This document shows positions 1 through 8,059 of a DNA stretch of 42,730 nt, piece after piece. Below the pieces are notes generated by a model. That model was given only the letters and a program-made list of their open reading frames with translations. It did no database searches and had not been told where the DNA came from. The stretch covers positions 1 through 42,730 of the forward strand of contig CAZCAI010000016.1 of the NCBI GenBank assembly GCA_964496595.1, given 5' to 3'. The DNA is from JAAAOZ01 sp964496595 (lineage in GTDB: Bacteria > Chloroflexota > Anaerolineae > B4-G1 > SLSP01). Position 1 is the first letter of the stretch, and the number at the start of each line of letters is the position of its first letter. The position numbers were made by a program, and so were the translations under genes.

Positions 1-83
1 AGCGGCATACTGGAAATAAAGGACAACACCATTGCCAACAAGACAGATACAGAAACAACGTTCATCTTGATTTTCGACGTCAT
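1..83 (-). CDS. Truncated exported protein (N-terminus only)
   Basis: A reading frame starts with ATG at 83-81 on the minus strand and runs off the left edge after 27 codons. A strong ribosome binding site, GGAGGG at 96-91, lies 7 nt upstream. The peptide begins MTSKIKMNVVSVSV and has two lysines (residues 4 and 6) followed by a continuous hydrophobic stretch to about residue 23, then SSMP. This is the layout of a Sec signal peptide or an N-terminal membrane anchor. No family can be named from so little sequence. It lies 100 nt downstream of the response regulator on the same strand, so it may be co-transcribed with it. The short length makes the call tentative, but the ribosome binding site and signal peptide agree with each other. 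Confidence 0.6.
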   Translation of the reverse strand, partial: MTSKIKMNVVSVSVLLAMVLSFISSMP

Positions 84-183
84 CTTCGATCCCTCCATAG
101 ATTTGAACTAGCTGATTTCTTACCGCAACACATTCATTCTATTTAATTTTCTACCTTCTGTCTATTGTGGAAAACCACACGCT

Positions 184-849
184 TTACCCTGCGGTTTTCC
201 GTATATCGTCCGGCAGATTGTCGTGCACCCATACCACAGCTTCCGTCCGCGAATGGACGCCCAATTTCTGCATCACGTTCGTCAGATGCATTTCTACCGT
301 GCGCACTGTGATGGATAGCGCCTCCGCGATCTCGGCATTGCGCTTGCCCTGCACTAAAATCCCCAGCACCTCCCGCTCGCGCTCAGTCAATCCCTCCCAC
401 CGCTCACTGACCTCCCGCGACCAGCGCCGGGCGCGCGTGAATTGCTCACTCGTGATCAGCACCTCACCACCCGCCGCGCGGCGGATCGCCGCGACAAGGT
501 CCGTCTGCACCACATCTTTGGTCAGGTACCCGGCCACCCCCTCTTCGACAGCCTGGGCCAGAAAGTGATCCCGGTCGTGCCCCGTCAGGATGAGGACGGT
601 GGTCTCTGGATAAGATTCGCGCACCCAGCGTTCGATCTCGAATGGCGCTGGGCCGGGCATCACCAAGTCCAAGAGTAGAATGTCGGGGCGGAGTGCGGCC
701 ACCATCCGTTGCGCTTCCGCGCCGTCCCGTGCTTCGCCCACGACCTCGATATCGCGGGCTGTTTGGAGAAGCGTGCGGATACCTTCCCGGGCGAGCGTGT
801 GATCATCGGCGACTAACACACGAATCAGCTCATTGACGATCTTATCCAT
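184..849 (-). CDS. NarL/FixJ-type response regulator (REC + LuxR HTH)
   Basis: This 221-residue protein has the two-domain form of NarL-family transcription factors. The receiver (about residues 9-125) has the acidic pair D15/D16, the phospho-acceptor D61 (LLLDLVMPG), T89 and the conserved K111. The C-terminal LuxR helix-turn-helix (about 152-212) has the LTEREREVL opening and the TVRTVEMHL recognition helix region. Length is typical for the family. GGAGG lies 4 nt before the ATG, and a consensus-like promoter sits about 90 nt upstream (941-968). No partner histidine kinase is adjacent, so its signal is unknown. The next gene on this strand encodes an exported protein of unknown function. Confidence 0.93.
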   Translation of the reverse strand: MDKIVNELIRVLVADDHTLAREGIRTLLQTARDIEVVGEARDGAEAQRMVAALRPDILLLDLVMPGPAPFEIERWVRESYPETTVLILTGHDRDHFLAQAVEEGVAGYLTKDVVQTDLVAAIRRAAGGEVLITSEQFTRARRWSREVSERWEGLTEREREVLGILVQGKRNAEIAEALSITVRTVEMHLTNVMQKLGVHSRTEAVVWVHDNLPDDIRKTAG

Positions 850-940
850 TCAACCTCCACCTCCATCTAAGCATGAGGAATCATGGGCCTGTTACCAGTT
901 CTGGGAAGAGCCAGGTTTTTTGAGCTTCTCGACGCCACAC

Positions 941-968
941 AGTATACACAGTCCCGACAACCCGTCAA
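941..968 (-). promoter_or_regulatory. Sigma70-like promoter for the response regulator
   Basis: On the minus strand TTGACG (968-963) and TATACT (946-941) are separated by 16 nt. This predicts a start near 934 and a leader of about 85 nt. It is arranged back-to-back with the promoter candidate at 1017-1044. Called by eye from consensus only. Confidence 0.55.
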
Positions 969-1016
969 CACAAAGAGAGTAAAAGTATGCCTGAAAAACA
1001 CGCAAACCGCCTGATG

Positions 1017-1044
1017 TTGCGTCTTCCCCTACTACATATATAAT
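1017..1044 (+). promoter_or_regulatory. Sigma70-like promoter for the helicase-associated gene
   Basis: TTGCGT (1017-1022), a 16-nt spacer and a perfect TATAAT (1039-1044) lie about 48 nt upstream of the ATG at 1093. An AGAGGAG ribosome binding site sits just before that start. The -35 element is weak, the -10 is consensus. Confidence 0.5.
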
Positions 1045-1092
1045 CAGTTGATGTAACTATAACTCACACGCCCAACCGCCCCAAGAGGAGCT

Positions 1093-2769
1093 ATGTCACT
1101 GCGAACGCTGTACCAATCACTCTTAGATAGCAATCTCGCCCGTCTGCGCGCCATGGCCGAACAATGGCAGATCGAGTTGACAGCGGACCGGCGGGCCGAT
1201 GTGGCCGCCGAGTTGACCGACGAGATGGCGCGCATCGAGAGCGTGGAGCGGGCGTGGCGCGCGCTCACCGAGCGGCAGCAGGCGGCCTTGATCGATCTGT
1301 TGCAGCGCGGCGGCGCGATCCCGTGGCTAATCTTCGCGCGGCGCTGGGGCGACGTCCGAACGGTGGGGCCAGGCCGCCTGGAGCGCGAGGCGCTCTGGCG
1401 CGACCCCATCTCGCCGGCCGAGGGGCTGTGGTACTGGGGCTTCATCCAACGCGCGTTCGCGCCCCAAGAGGACGACCAGGTGGAGATGGCCTTCATACCG
1501 GAGGAGCTACAGCTCTACCTCCCCACCCCGCCGCCGCTGGAGATCCCGCCGCCGGAGCCAGCAGCGCCGCCGGAGCACATCATCCCCGGCGACGACGCGC
1601 TCGCCGACGCGCTGGTGACGCGCTGGGCGCGGTTACAAGCCGGGCGCGGGCAATCCGCGCCGGATCACGACGCAGCCTCGGCGGCGGCGCTGCTGGAGAC
1701 GCTGGCCCTGGAGCAGGGCTGGATTCGCGCGGACAAGCAGGGCCGCCGCCATCCCGTCGCCGAGCCGATGTTGGCGTGGCTGCAATCCGATCCCTGGGCG
1801 CAGTGGGCGGCCTTAGTCAAGGCGTGGCTTTCGAGCCGCCAATGGAACGACCTGGCCGCCGTGCCCACCCTCTCGCCCGGCCCCGACGAGAGTTGGCCGA
1901 ACGATCCCCTGGCGACGCGGCGCAATTTCTTAGCCGTGATGGAACACTGTGCGACGGACGTGTGGTACGACCTCGAAACCTTCGTCGCGTACGTCAAGGC
2001 CCACGCCGCCGATTTTCTGCGCCCGACGGGCAACTACGACGTCTGGGCCTTGCGCGACGCCGCCTCCGGCGAGATGTTGCGCGGGTTCACGGCGTGGGAG
2101 GCCATCGAGGGCGCGTGGGTGCGCTTCGTCATCACCGGCCCATTGCAGTGGCTGGGATTGGTCGATCTGGGGCGCGAGACGCCCGGCACATCCGCGCGCG
2201 CCTTCCACATCAACGAGGCCGGGGCCGCCCTGCTCTTAGATGCGCCCCCGCCTGATCTGCCCTCCCCCGCGCCGGTGCAATTGAGCGCTACCGGCGTGTT
2301 GGGCGCGCCCCGCCGTCGCCGCTACGAGCGCTTCCAATTGAGTCGCGTCGCGCAGGCGCTGGGCCGCCGGGGCGAATCCTACGATTATCGTCTGACGCCC
2401 ACATCACTGGCGCGGGCGCAACAACAACACATCCCCTTGGATCGGCTGCTGGATTTTTTGGCGAAGGCGCTGGGCCACGATCTGCCGGAGCACCTGCGCG
2501 CGGCCATCACGCGGGGCTATCAACAGGGCGAGCAAGCGCGGATTGCGCCTGCCCTGCTGCTCCAGGTGCAAGATCCGGCGCTATTGCAGCAACCGGGGCT
2601 GGGCCGCTGGATTCGCCAGCAACTTGACCCACACACCGCCGTGATCCGCGAGGCGGATCGCGAGCGCGTGATCGCCTACTTGATCGAGGCGGGCATTCTG
2701 CCAGAAATCCCCGGCGCCCCAGCGAAAGACGATGAACGATCTCACGAGGAGTTTATAGCCAATGACTAA
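1093..2769 (+). CDS. Helicase-associated (XPB/Ssl2 N-terminal-like) protein
   Basis: This 558-residue protein has no signal peptide, membrane segment or P-loop. Its start (SLRTLYQSLLD), the RRWGDVR and GPGRLEREALW region near residues 85-105, and the SPAEGLWYWGF stretch match my memory of Chloroflexota proteins annotated as XPB/Ssl2-like helicase-associated. The C-terminal third (about 415-540) resembles the Helicase_C_3/XPB N-terminal module that precedes helicase cores in actinobacterial XPB. The helicase core itself is absent, so an accessory nucleic-acid-related role is an inference. A proline-rich linker lies at about 138-165. The gene overlaps galK by 8 nt, which suggests translational coupling, although a functional link to galactose use is not obvious. 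Confidence 0.6.
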   Translation: MSLRTLYQSLLDSNLARLRAMAEQWQIELTADRRADVAAELTDEMARIESVERAWRALTERQQAALIDLLQRGGAIPWLIFARRWGDVRTVGPGRLEREALWRDPISPAEGLWYWGFIQRAFAPQEDDQVEMAFIPEELQLYLPTPPPLEIPPPEPAAPPEHIIPGDDALADALVTRWARLQAGRGQSAPDHDAASAAALLETLALEQGWIRADKQGRRHPVAEPMLAWLQSDPWAQWAALVKAWLSSRQWNDLAAVPTLSPGPDESWPNDPLATRRNFLAVMEHCATDVWYDLETFVAYVKAHAADFLRPTGNYDVWALRDAASGEMLRGFTAWEAIEGAWVRFVITGPLQWLGLVDLGRETPGTSARAFHINEAGAALLLDAPPPDLPSPAPVQLSATGVLGAPRRRRYERFQLSRVAQALGRRGESYDYRLTPTSLARAQQQHIPLDRLLDFLAKALGHDLPEHLRAAITRGYQQGEQARIAPALLLQVQDPALLQQPGLGRWIRQQLDPHTAVIREADRERVIAYLIEAGILPEIPGAPAKDDERSHEEFIAND

Positions 2770-3934
2770 TCCATATCTAACAACGGTCGCCAAGGGATTC
2801 TACGCACGCTTTGGCGACGCGCCCGACCTCATCGTGCGCGCGCCGGGACGGGTGAATCTCATCGGGGAACACACGGATTACAACGACGGCCTCGTGATGC
2901 CCATCGCGGTGAACGTCGCCGTCTGGTTGGCAGCCAGCCCTCATCAAGAGGATTGGGCCATCCTGCGCGCGCGGGATATGGGCAACGCCGAGGCCCTCTT
3001 CCCCACCGACCGCATCCCCGCCTCGGCGGGCGGCTGGGAGGATTATCCCAAAAGTGTGGTCTGGGCCTTCTTAGAGGAAGGGATGACGCCCGTCAGCATC
3101 AACGCCGTTTTCACCTCGGAGGTGCCGGTCGGCGCGGGGCTGGCCTCCTCAGCGGCGGTGGAGGTTGCCTTCGCCTATGCGTGGGATCAACTGAGCGGCT
3201 TCGATCTCTCACGGGAGAAATTGGCGCGGCTCTGCCATCAGGCCGAAAATGGTTACGTCGGCATCGAGTGCGGCATCACGGATCAGATGGCGAGCGCGTG
3301 CAGCAAGGCCGGCTACGCGATGCTTTTGGATACGCGCAGTTCGGAGCGCGGGTACTTCGCGATGCCGCCGGGGGTAGTGTTGGCCGTCGTCGATAGCGGC
3401 GTGCGGCGCTCGTTGGCCAACTCGGCGTACAACACGCGGCGCTCGCAGTGCGAGCAGGCCCTCCAGGAGTTGCGCGACTATCTGCCGGATATTACATCAT
3501 TGCGGGATGTGCGGGTCAGCGATCTGAAGAGGGTCGGACATCACATTTCGGATGTACTCTATCAGCGAGCACGCCACGTCGTCCACGAGAATCTGCGCGT
3601 GGTGCGGATGGCGAAGGCGCTGCAAGGGCGCGATCTGGAGACGGTAGGCGCGATCCTTGTGGAGGGACATCGCAGCCTGCGCGAGGATTTCGAGGTAAGC
3701 ACGCCGGAGTTGGACACGTTAGTCGAGGCGGCGACCGAAATTCCAGGCTGCTACGGCGCGCGGATGACGGGTGCCGGATTTGGCGGCTGCATCGTGGCGC
3801 TCGTGGCCGAGGAGGCCGCGCCCGACCTGCGCCGGCATTTAGATGAGGTCTATGACGAACGCTTCGATCGCCAACTGACGACCCGCTTCATGCACGCCAC
3901 CGACGGCGTGCGCACGATTGAACTGCCCACGTGA
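2762..3934 (+). CDS. galK: Galactokinase
   Basis: This 390-residue GHMP kinase phosphorylates galactose with ATP to galactose-1-phosphate, the first step of the Leloir pathway. All three signatures are present: the galactokinase motif GRVNLIGEHTDYNDG at residues 29-43, the GHMP ATP-binding loop PVGAGLASSAAVEVA near 121-135, and the C-terminal MTGAGFGGCIVAL. The catalytic aspartate lies in GITDQM. Length matches bacterial GalK. The ATG overlaps the stop of the preceding gene by 8 nt, and GAGGAG lies about 10 nt upstream. No galT or galE is adjacent, so the pathway must be completed from elsewhere. Confidence 0.96.
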   Translation: MTNPYLTTVAKGFYARFGDAPDLIVRAPGRVNLIGEHTDYNDGLVMPIAVNVAVWLAASPHQEDWAILRARDMGNAEALFPTDRIPASAGGWEDYPKSVVWAFLEEGMTPVSINAVFTSEVPVGAGLASSAAVEVAFAYAWDQLSGFDLSREKLARLCHQAENGYVGIECGITDQMASACSKAGYAMLLDTRSSERGYFAMPPGVVLAVVDSGVRRSLANSAYNTRRSQCEQALQELRDYLPDITSLRDVRVSDLKRVGHHISDVLYQRARHVVHENLRVVRMAKALQGRDLETVGAILVEGHRSLREDFEVSTPELDTLVEAATEIPGCYGARMTGAGFGGCIVALVAEEAAPDLRRHLDEVYDERFDRQLTTRFMHATDGVRTIELPT

Positions 3935-4018
3935 AGAGCCAGCATGACATCTGTTGGGGATAAAATGCTTAGCGACACTTGGGCGCATCGGGCGCGAGGT
4001 GTAGCCTAGATTTTAGTC

Positions 4019-4116
4019 ACCCTTGCGAAGGTTCTAGAAGGATTTTCGGGCCACGAGCCTGTTGATCTATCGAACATATCACTGCGCCCACGACCATCAG
4101 TAACCTTCGCAAGGTT
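4019..4116. repeat. REPIN-like element A (paired inverted 15-mers)
   Basis: The left end carries CCTTGCGAAGGTT (4021-4033) and the right end its reverse complement, AACCTTCGCAAGGTT (4102-4116). Each copy is also nearly palindromic, with 6-bp arms around a 3-nt centre. The element fills the gap between galK and ald (3935-4234), where no gene was seen. The same paired arrangement recurs at 19151-19337 and 23794-23890. Confidence 0.75.
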
Positions 4117-4234
4117 CACATTTGATGTTTTGTTGCTTTGCCGCTTTGTCTATATTCAGAAGCGACGCGATTCGCATCCCGTCCTCTTCTGATTTAATCG
4201 TAAATTTCACAACACAATGAAAAGGAGTCAACGA

Positions 4235-5320
4235 ATGAAAATTGGTATTCCAAAGGAACGACTTTCTGGTGAGGAGCGCGTGGGGCTGACCCCGGCGGGG
4301 GTCGGGTTATTGACGAAGGGCGGCCACCAGTGCTTCGTGGAAAGCGGCGCGGGGGATGGCGCCGGATTCAATGATTATGACTATGAACGTATGGGCGCGA
4401 ACATCGTCTTCGACGCCAAAGAGCTATACACGCGCAGCTCCCTCATCCTCAAGGTGCTGCGCCCCACGCCGGAGGAAATTTCGTGGATGTCTGACGGCCA
4501 GACGATTATGTGCTTCTTGGGCCTGACGCAGATCCCCGAAGAGGAACTGGCCGGACTGAAAGACCGCAAAGTGACGGCCGTCGCCTACGAGATGGTCTCC
4601 CCCGACGGCAAGGATTTCCCCATCCTCAAGACGATGAGCGAGGTGGCCGGACGCCTCTCGCCCTACATCGCGGGCAATCTCCTGCTGCGTCATCAGGGCG
4701 GACGGGGCGTGCTGCTCAACGGCGTGCCCGGCATCTCCGCCGGCGAGGTGGTCATCCTCGGGGCCGGCGTACTCGGCACGAACGCGGCGCGCGCCTTCTT
4801 AGGCATGGGCGCCAAGGTCTTCGTGCTCAGCCGCTCCCTGGAACACCTGCGCTACGTCGATTCGCACTTCTCGGGCGAGGTGACGACGATGATCTCCCAC
4901 GATTTCAACATCGCCTACACCACGCGCTTCGCGGATGTCGTGATCTGCGCCGTGCGCATCCCCGGCCAACATCCCCCGACCCTCATCACCCGCGAGATGC
5001 TCCGCACCATGCGCAAGGGATCGGTCATCTTAGATTTCACCATCGATCACGGCGGGTGTGTGGAAACCAGCCGCCCCACCACGTTCGAAAATCCCGCCTA
5101 CACAGAAGAGGATATCGTACATTTCTGCGTGCCCAACGTGCCGGGCGCCGTACCGCGCACCTCGACGCACGCCTTCAACAACGCCGCGTGGCCCTACATC
5201 CAAAAGATTGCCGATATGGGCACCGCGTCCGCGTTCGCCCAGGAGAAGGCGCTAAGCCGCGGCATCGTCATCCGCAACGGCGAGGTGTTGGAAAATATCC
5301 TCTTGCCGCACACCGATTAG
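4235..5320 (+). CDS. ald: Alanine dehydrogenase
   Basis: This enzyme converts L-alanine, NAD+ and water reversibly to pyruvate, ammonium and NADH. The 361-residue product starts MKIGIPKER, the usual AlaDH/transhydrogenase N-terminus. It has the Rossmann motif GAGVLGTNAARAF near residues 172-184 and the conserved C-terminal PNVPGAVPRTST segment. An in-frame ATG six codons upstream (4217) was rejected because AAAAGGAG at 4220-4227 then serves as the ribosome binding site for the ATG at 4235. The CoA-transferase gene follows after 23 nt without a terminator, so the two are probably co-transcribed. This would fit amino-acid catabolism feeding acyl-CoA metabolism, which is an inference. Confidence 0.95.
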   Translation: MKIGIPKERLSGEERVGLTPAGVGLLTKGGHQCFVESGAGDGAGFNDYDYERMGANIVFDAKELYTRSSLILKVLRPTPEEISWMSDGQTIMCFLGLTQIPEEELAGLKDRKVTAVAYEMVSPDGKDFPILKTMSEVAGRLSPYIAGNLLLRHQGGRGVLLNGVPGISAGEVVILGAGVLGTNAARAFLGMGAKVFVLSRSLEHLRYVDSHFSGEVTTMISHDFNIAYTTRFADVVICAVRIPGQHPPTLITREMLRTMRKGSVILDFTIDHGGCVETSRPTTFENPAYTEEDIVHFCVPNVPGAVPRTSTHAFNNAAWPYIQKIADMGTASAFAQEKALSRGIVIRNGEVLENILLPHTD

Positions 5321-5343
5321 CGCGCGTTCTCACCTAATTAATT

Positions 5344-6645
5344 ATGGGATGGCGAGACCGCTATCGCGATAAACTCACCACGCCGGAGCAGGCCATCGCG
5401 GCGATGGTGACGGATGGCGCGCGGGTCTTCTTGACCAGCAATTGCAGCGTGCCGCGTCGCTTAGTCGATGCGCTGGTGGCCTACGCCCCCACTCTCAAAG
5501 ATGTCGAGATCGCCCAAGCGTTGACGGTCGGGCCGGCGCCCTGGAGCGCGCCAGAGATGGCGGGCCATCTGCGGGCCAACTCGATGTTCATCGGGCACAA
5601 TATGCGGCAGGCGATTTGGGAGCAGCGCGCGGATTACACCCCCGTGCTGCTCTCCGAATTTCCTACGATTTTCCGGGATACCCTGCCCATCGATGTGGCC
5701 TTCGTCCACCTCTCGCCGCCGAACGAGGACGGCCTCTGCTCCTTCAGCATCGAGACGGGCCTGACCCGCACGCCGGCGGAATCCGCCCGCCACATCGTGG
5801 CCGAGATCAACCAGCAGATGCCTTATATTCACGGCGACACGGCTATTCACATTGACCAACTGGATCACATCGTCGAGGTCGATCATCCCCTGTACGAGTA
5901 CCGGATGACGCAGGGTGGGTACAACGAGGTCGTGCAGGGCATCGCCGGGCACATCGCCGAGCTGATCCCCGACGGAGCGACGTTGCAGATGGGCATCGGC
6001 GCGGTGCCGGACGCGGTGTTGGGCTATCTGGCGGACAAGAAAGACCTGGGCATCCACACGGAACTCTTCTCCGACGGCGTCATGGGGCTAGTCGAATCGG
6101 GCGTCATCACCGGGGCGCACAAAACCCTGCATCCCGGCAAGATCGTCGCCGGCTTTGTGCTGGGATCGCGCGACCTCTATCGCTGGCTGGATCACAACCC
6201 GCTGGTAGAGCTGCACCGCACGGAATACGTGAACGATCCGTGCGTGATCGGCCAGAACTACCGGCAAGTAGCCATCAACGGCGCCATCGAGGTCGATCTC
6301 ACCGGGCAGGTCTGCGCGGATAGCATCGGCCCCAAGCTCTTCAGCGGCGTCGGCGGGCAGATCGACTTCATCTACGGCGCGAGCCGCTCCGAAGGCGGCG
6401 TGCCCATCATCGCGCTGCCCAGCACGGCCAAAGGCGGCGAGCTCAGCCGCATCGCGCCGCTGCTGAAACCGGGCGCGGGCGTCGTCACCTCGCGCAATCA
6501 CGTCCACTGGGTCGTTACGGAGCACGGCGCCGTGAACCTCTACGGCAAGAGCATCCGCCAACGCGCCGCCGGCCTCATCGGCATCGCCGCGCCGGAATTT
6601 CGAGACGAGTTGCGACATCAGGCCCGCGAGTTGGGCTATTTGTGA
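5344..6645 (+). CDS. Acetyl-CoA hydrolase/4-hydroxybutyrate CoA-transferase family protein
   Basis: This 433-residue protein belongs to the AbfT/Cat1 family of class I CoA-transferases, which move CoA between acids through a glutamyl-CoA thioester. The likely catalytic glutamate is in GIHTELFSDGVMG, and the conserved SGVGGQIDF and GASRSEGG segments follow. Start and end match family members in length. No clear Shine-Dalgarno sequence precedes the ATG (the upstream sequence is AT-rich), which is unusual here; translation may depend on the upstream ald gene. The acid substrate (acetate, butyrate or 4-hydroxybutyrate) cannot be told from sequence. The next gene starts 7 nt after the stop. Confidence 0.88.
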   Translation: MGWRDRYRDKLTTPEQAIAAMVTDGARVFLTSNCSVPRRLVDALVAYAPTLKDVEIAQALTVGPAPWSAPEMAGHLRANSMFIGHNMRQAIWEQRADYTPVLLSEFPTIFRDTLPIDVAFVHLSPPNEDGLCSFSIETGLTRTPAESARHIVAEINQQMPYIHGDTAIHIDQLDHIVEVDHPLYEYRMTQGGYNEVVQGIAGHIAELIPDGATLQMGIGAVPDAVLGYLADKKDLGIHTELFSDGVMGLVESGVITGAHKTLHPGKIVAGFVLGSRDLYRWLDHNPLVELHRTEYVNDPCVIGQNYRQVAINGAIEVDLTGQVCADSIGPKLFSGVGGQIDFIYGASRSEGGVPIIALPSTAKGGELSRIAPLLKPGAGVVTSRNHVHWVVTEHGAVNLYGKSIRQRAAGLIGIAAPEFRDELRHQARELGYL

Positions 6646-6652
6646 GGAACTT

Positions 6653-8041
6653 GTGTTAACCTGGATTGAGATCGACGGCTTTAAGAGCTTCCGCAATTTC
6701 AAGGCGCCGCTGGCGCCCTTTCAAGTCATCATCGGCGCCAATGGAGTGGGCAAGAGCAATCTCTTCGATGCCCTGCGCCTGCTAGCAAATCTGGCCGAAA
6801 CAGACTTGCGCACAGCCTTTTTGAAGGTGCGCGGCAATGCCGGCGAGCTTTTCACGGTGTTGCCGACAGGCAAACACGTGGAAACGATGCGCTTTGCGGT
6901 AGAAATATTTGTCGATCGTCACGTCCGCGATGAATGGGGCAGCGAAGCGGAACTAAAATTCACGCGGATGCGCTACGAGCTGGAGATTGCACGGCGCTCC
7001 GATGAACAAGGATTAGAACGGCCCTATATTACCTACGAATCACTTGAATCCATCAACCGGGGGGAAGATGATTGGTTGAAACAATTAGGGAAGCACCGGG
7101 ATCATTGGCTGCCAACCCTGCGAGGGGGACGGGGCGCCCCCTTTATCTCGACAGAAAATGAGGGACAAGGGATCGCCACGCTTTATCTCCATCAAGATGG
7201 GCGGAGTGGACGAAAAGCCACGGTCGCCGAAAAGGCAGAACGCACGGTGCTAAGCGGCGTCCTCAACACCGAATTTCCTCACGCCTTTGCAGCTCGCGAG
7301 GAGATGCGAGCCTGGAAACGACTCCAACTCAATCCTGTGATTCTGCGCGAGCCCAGTCCCCTGGTCAATCCGCAACATCTGAAAAGCGATGGTGAATTTC
7401 TGGCCGGCACATTGGCCCGCTTAGACGCTGAGGATGACATCATCCTGAAAGAGATCTCTGCCGATTTGGCCTATCTGGTGCCAGAAATCAAATCCGTCGT
7501 GGTAGAGCCAGATCGCCCGCAGAATCGCTATCTGATCAAGGCCTACACCCGCGATGGCCGGGAATTTTCTTCCAGCGTTCTCTCCGATGGCACGTTGCGT
7601 CTACTGGCGTTGCTCACTTTGAAGTATGATCCGCAACATCATGGCGTTTTATGCTTTGAGGAGCCAGAAAACGGCATCCATCCGCAGCGCCTCAAGCAGA
7701 TGGTTGAGGAGATCTTGCGCCCCTTGGCAACGGATTTCGAGAACGATGATCCAACATGGCCGCTGCGTCAACTGCTGGTGAATACTCATTCGCCGGTGCT
7801 GGCGCAAGCCTTGGACGAGGAAAACCTGGCACATGAACTACTCTTCGCCACGATGGTCACACAGACCGCCCCGCTCGGAGCAATGCGGATCACGCAAATG
7901 TATCCGGTAAAACCATCCACGCAGATGCGATTGAATTTAGGGATCGCGTCGGAGGTTGCAGACTACACGTTAGGCCAGGTAACGGCTTACCTGGAAAGCG
8001 CCAATCCCAGCGGAGTCATCGCGCAATTGAAGGGCAATTGA
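6653..8041 (+). CDS. AAA/OLD-type ATPase of a putative two-gene defence module
   Basis: This 462-residue ABC/SMC-like ATPase (AAA_21 type) begins at GTG with GAGG 5 nt upstream. The Walker A is GANGVGKSN (residues 28-36). A signature-like SDGTLRLLAL lies near 305, a Walker B FEEPENGIHP near 335 with the catalytic Glu pair, and an NTHSP H-loop near 375. The N-terminus (WIEIDGFKSF) is typical of RecF/OLD-like ATPases. Two-gene systems that pair such an ATPase with a separate Toprim protein are known anti-phage or overcoming-lysogenization-type modules, such as PARIS or split OLD relatives. The following gene fits that partner. A 7-nt gap joins it to the CoA-transferase gene although function differs, and G+C looks lower than in its neighbours, which suggests insertion by transfer. 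Confidence 0.82.
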   Translation: MLTWIEIDGFKSFRNFKAPLAPFQVIIGANGVGKSNLFDALRLLANLAETDLRTAFLKVRGNAGELFTVLPTGKHVETMRFAVEIFVDRHVRDEWGSEAELKFTRMRYELEIARRSDEQGLERPYITYESLESINRGEDDWLKQLGKHRDHWLPTLRGGRGAPFISTENEGQGIATLYLHQDGRSGRKATVAEKAERTVLSGVLNTEFPHAFAAREEMRAWKRLQLNPVILREPSPLVNPQHLKSDGEFLAGTLARLDAEDDIILKEISADLAYLVPEIKSVVVEPDRPQNRYLIKAYTRDGREFSSSVLSDGTLRLLALLTLKYDPQHHGVLCFEEPENGIHPQRLKQMVEEILRPLATDFENDDPTWPLRQLLVNTHSPVLAQALDEENLAHELLFATMVTQTAPLGAMRITQMYPVKPSTQMRLNLGIASEVADYTLGQVTAYLESANPSGVIAQLKGN

Positions 8042-8051
8042 AGGGCAATTG
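8024..8051 (+). repeat. 11-nt tandem duplication across a stop codon
   Basis: The unit CAATTGAAGGG occurs at 8024-8034 and 8035-8045, then a partial third copy CAATTG at 8046-8051. The ATPase stop codon (8039-8041) lies within it. Removing one unit keeps the same C-terminus and shortens the gap to the next gene by 11 nt. Confidence 0.9.
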
Positions 8052-8059
8052 AGACAAAG

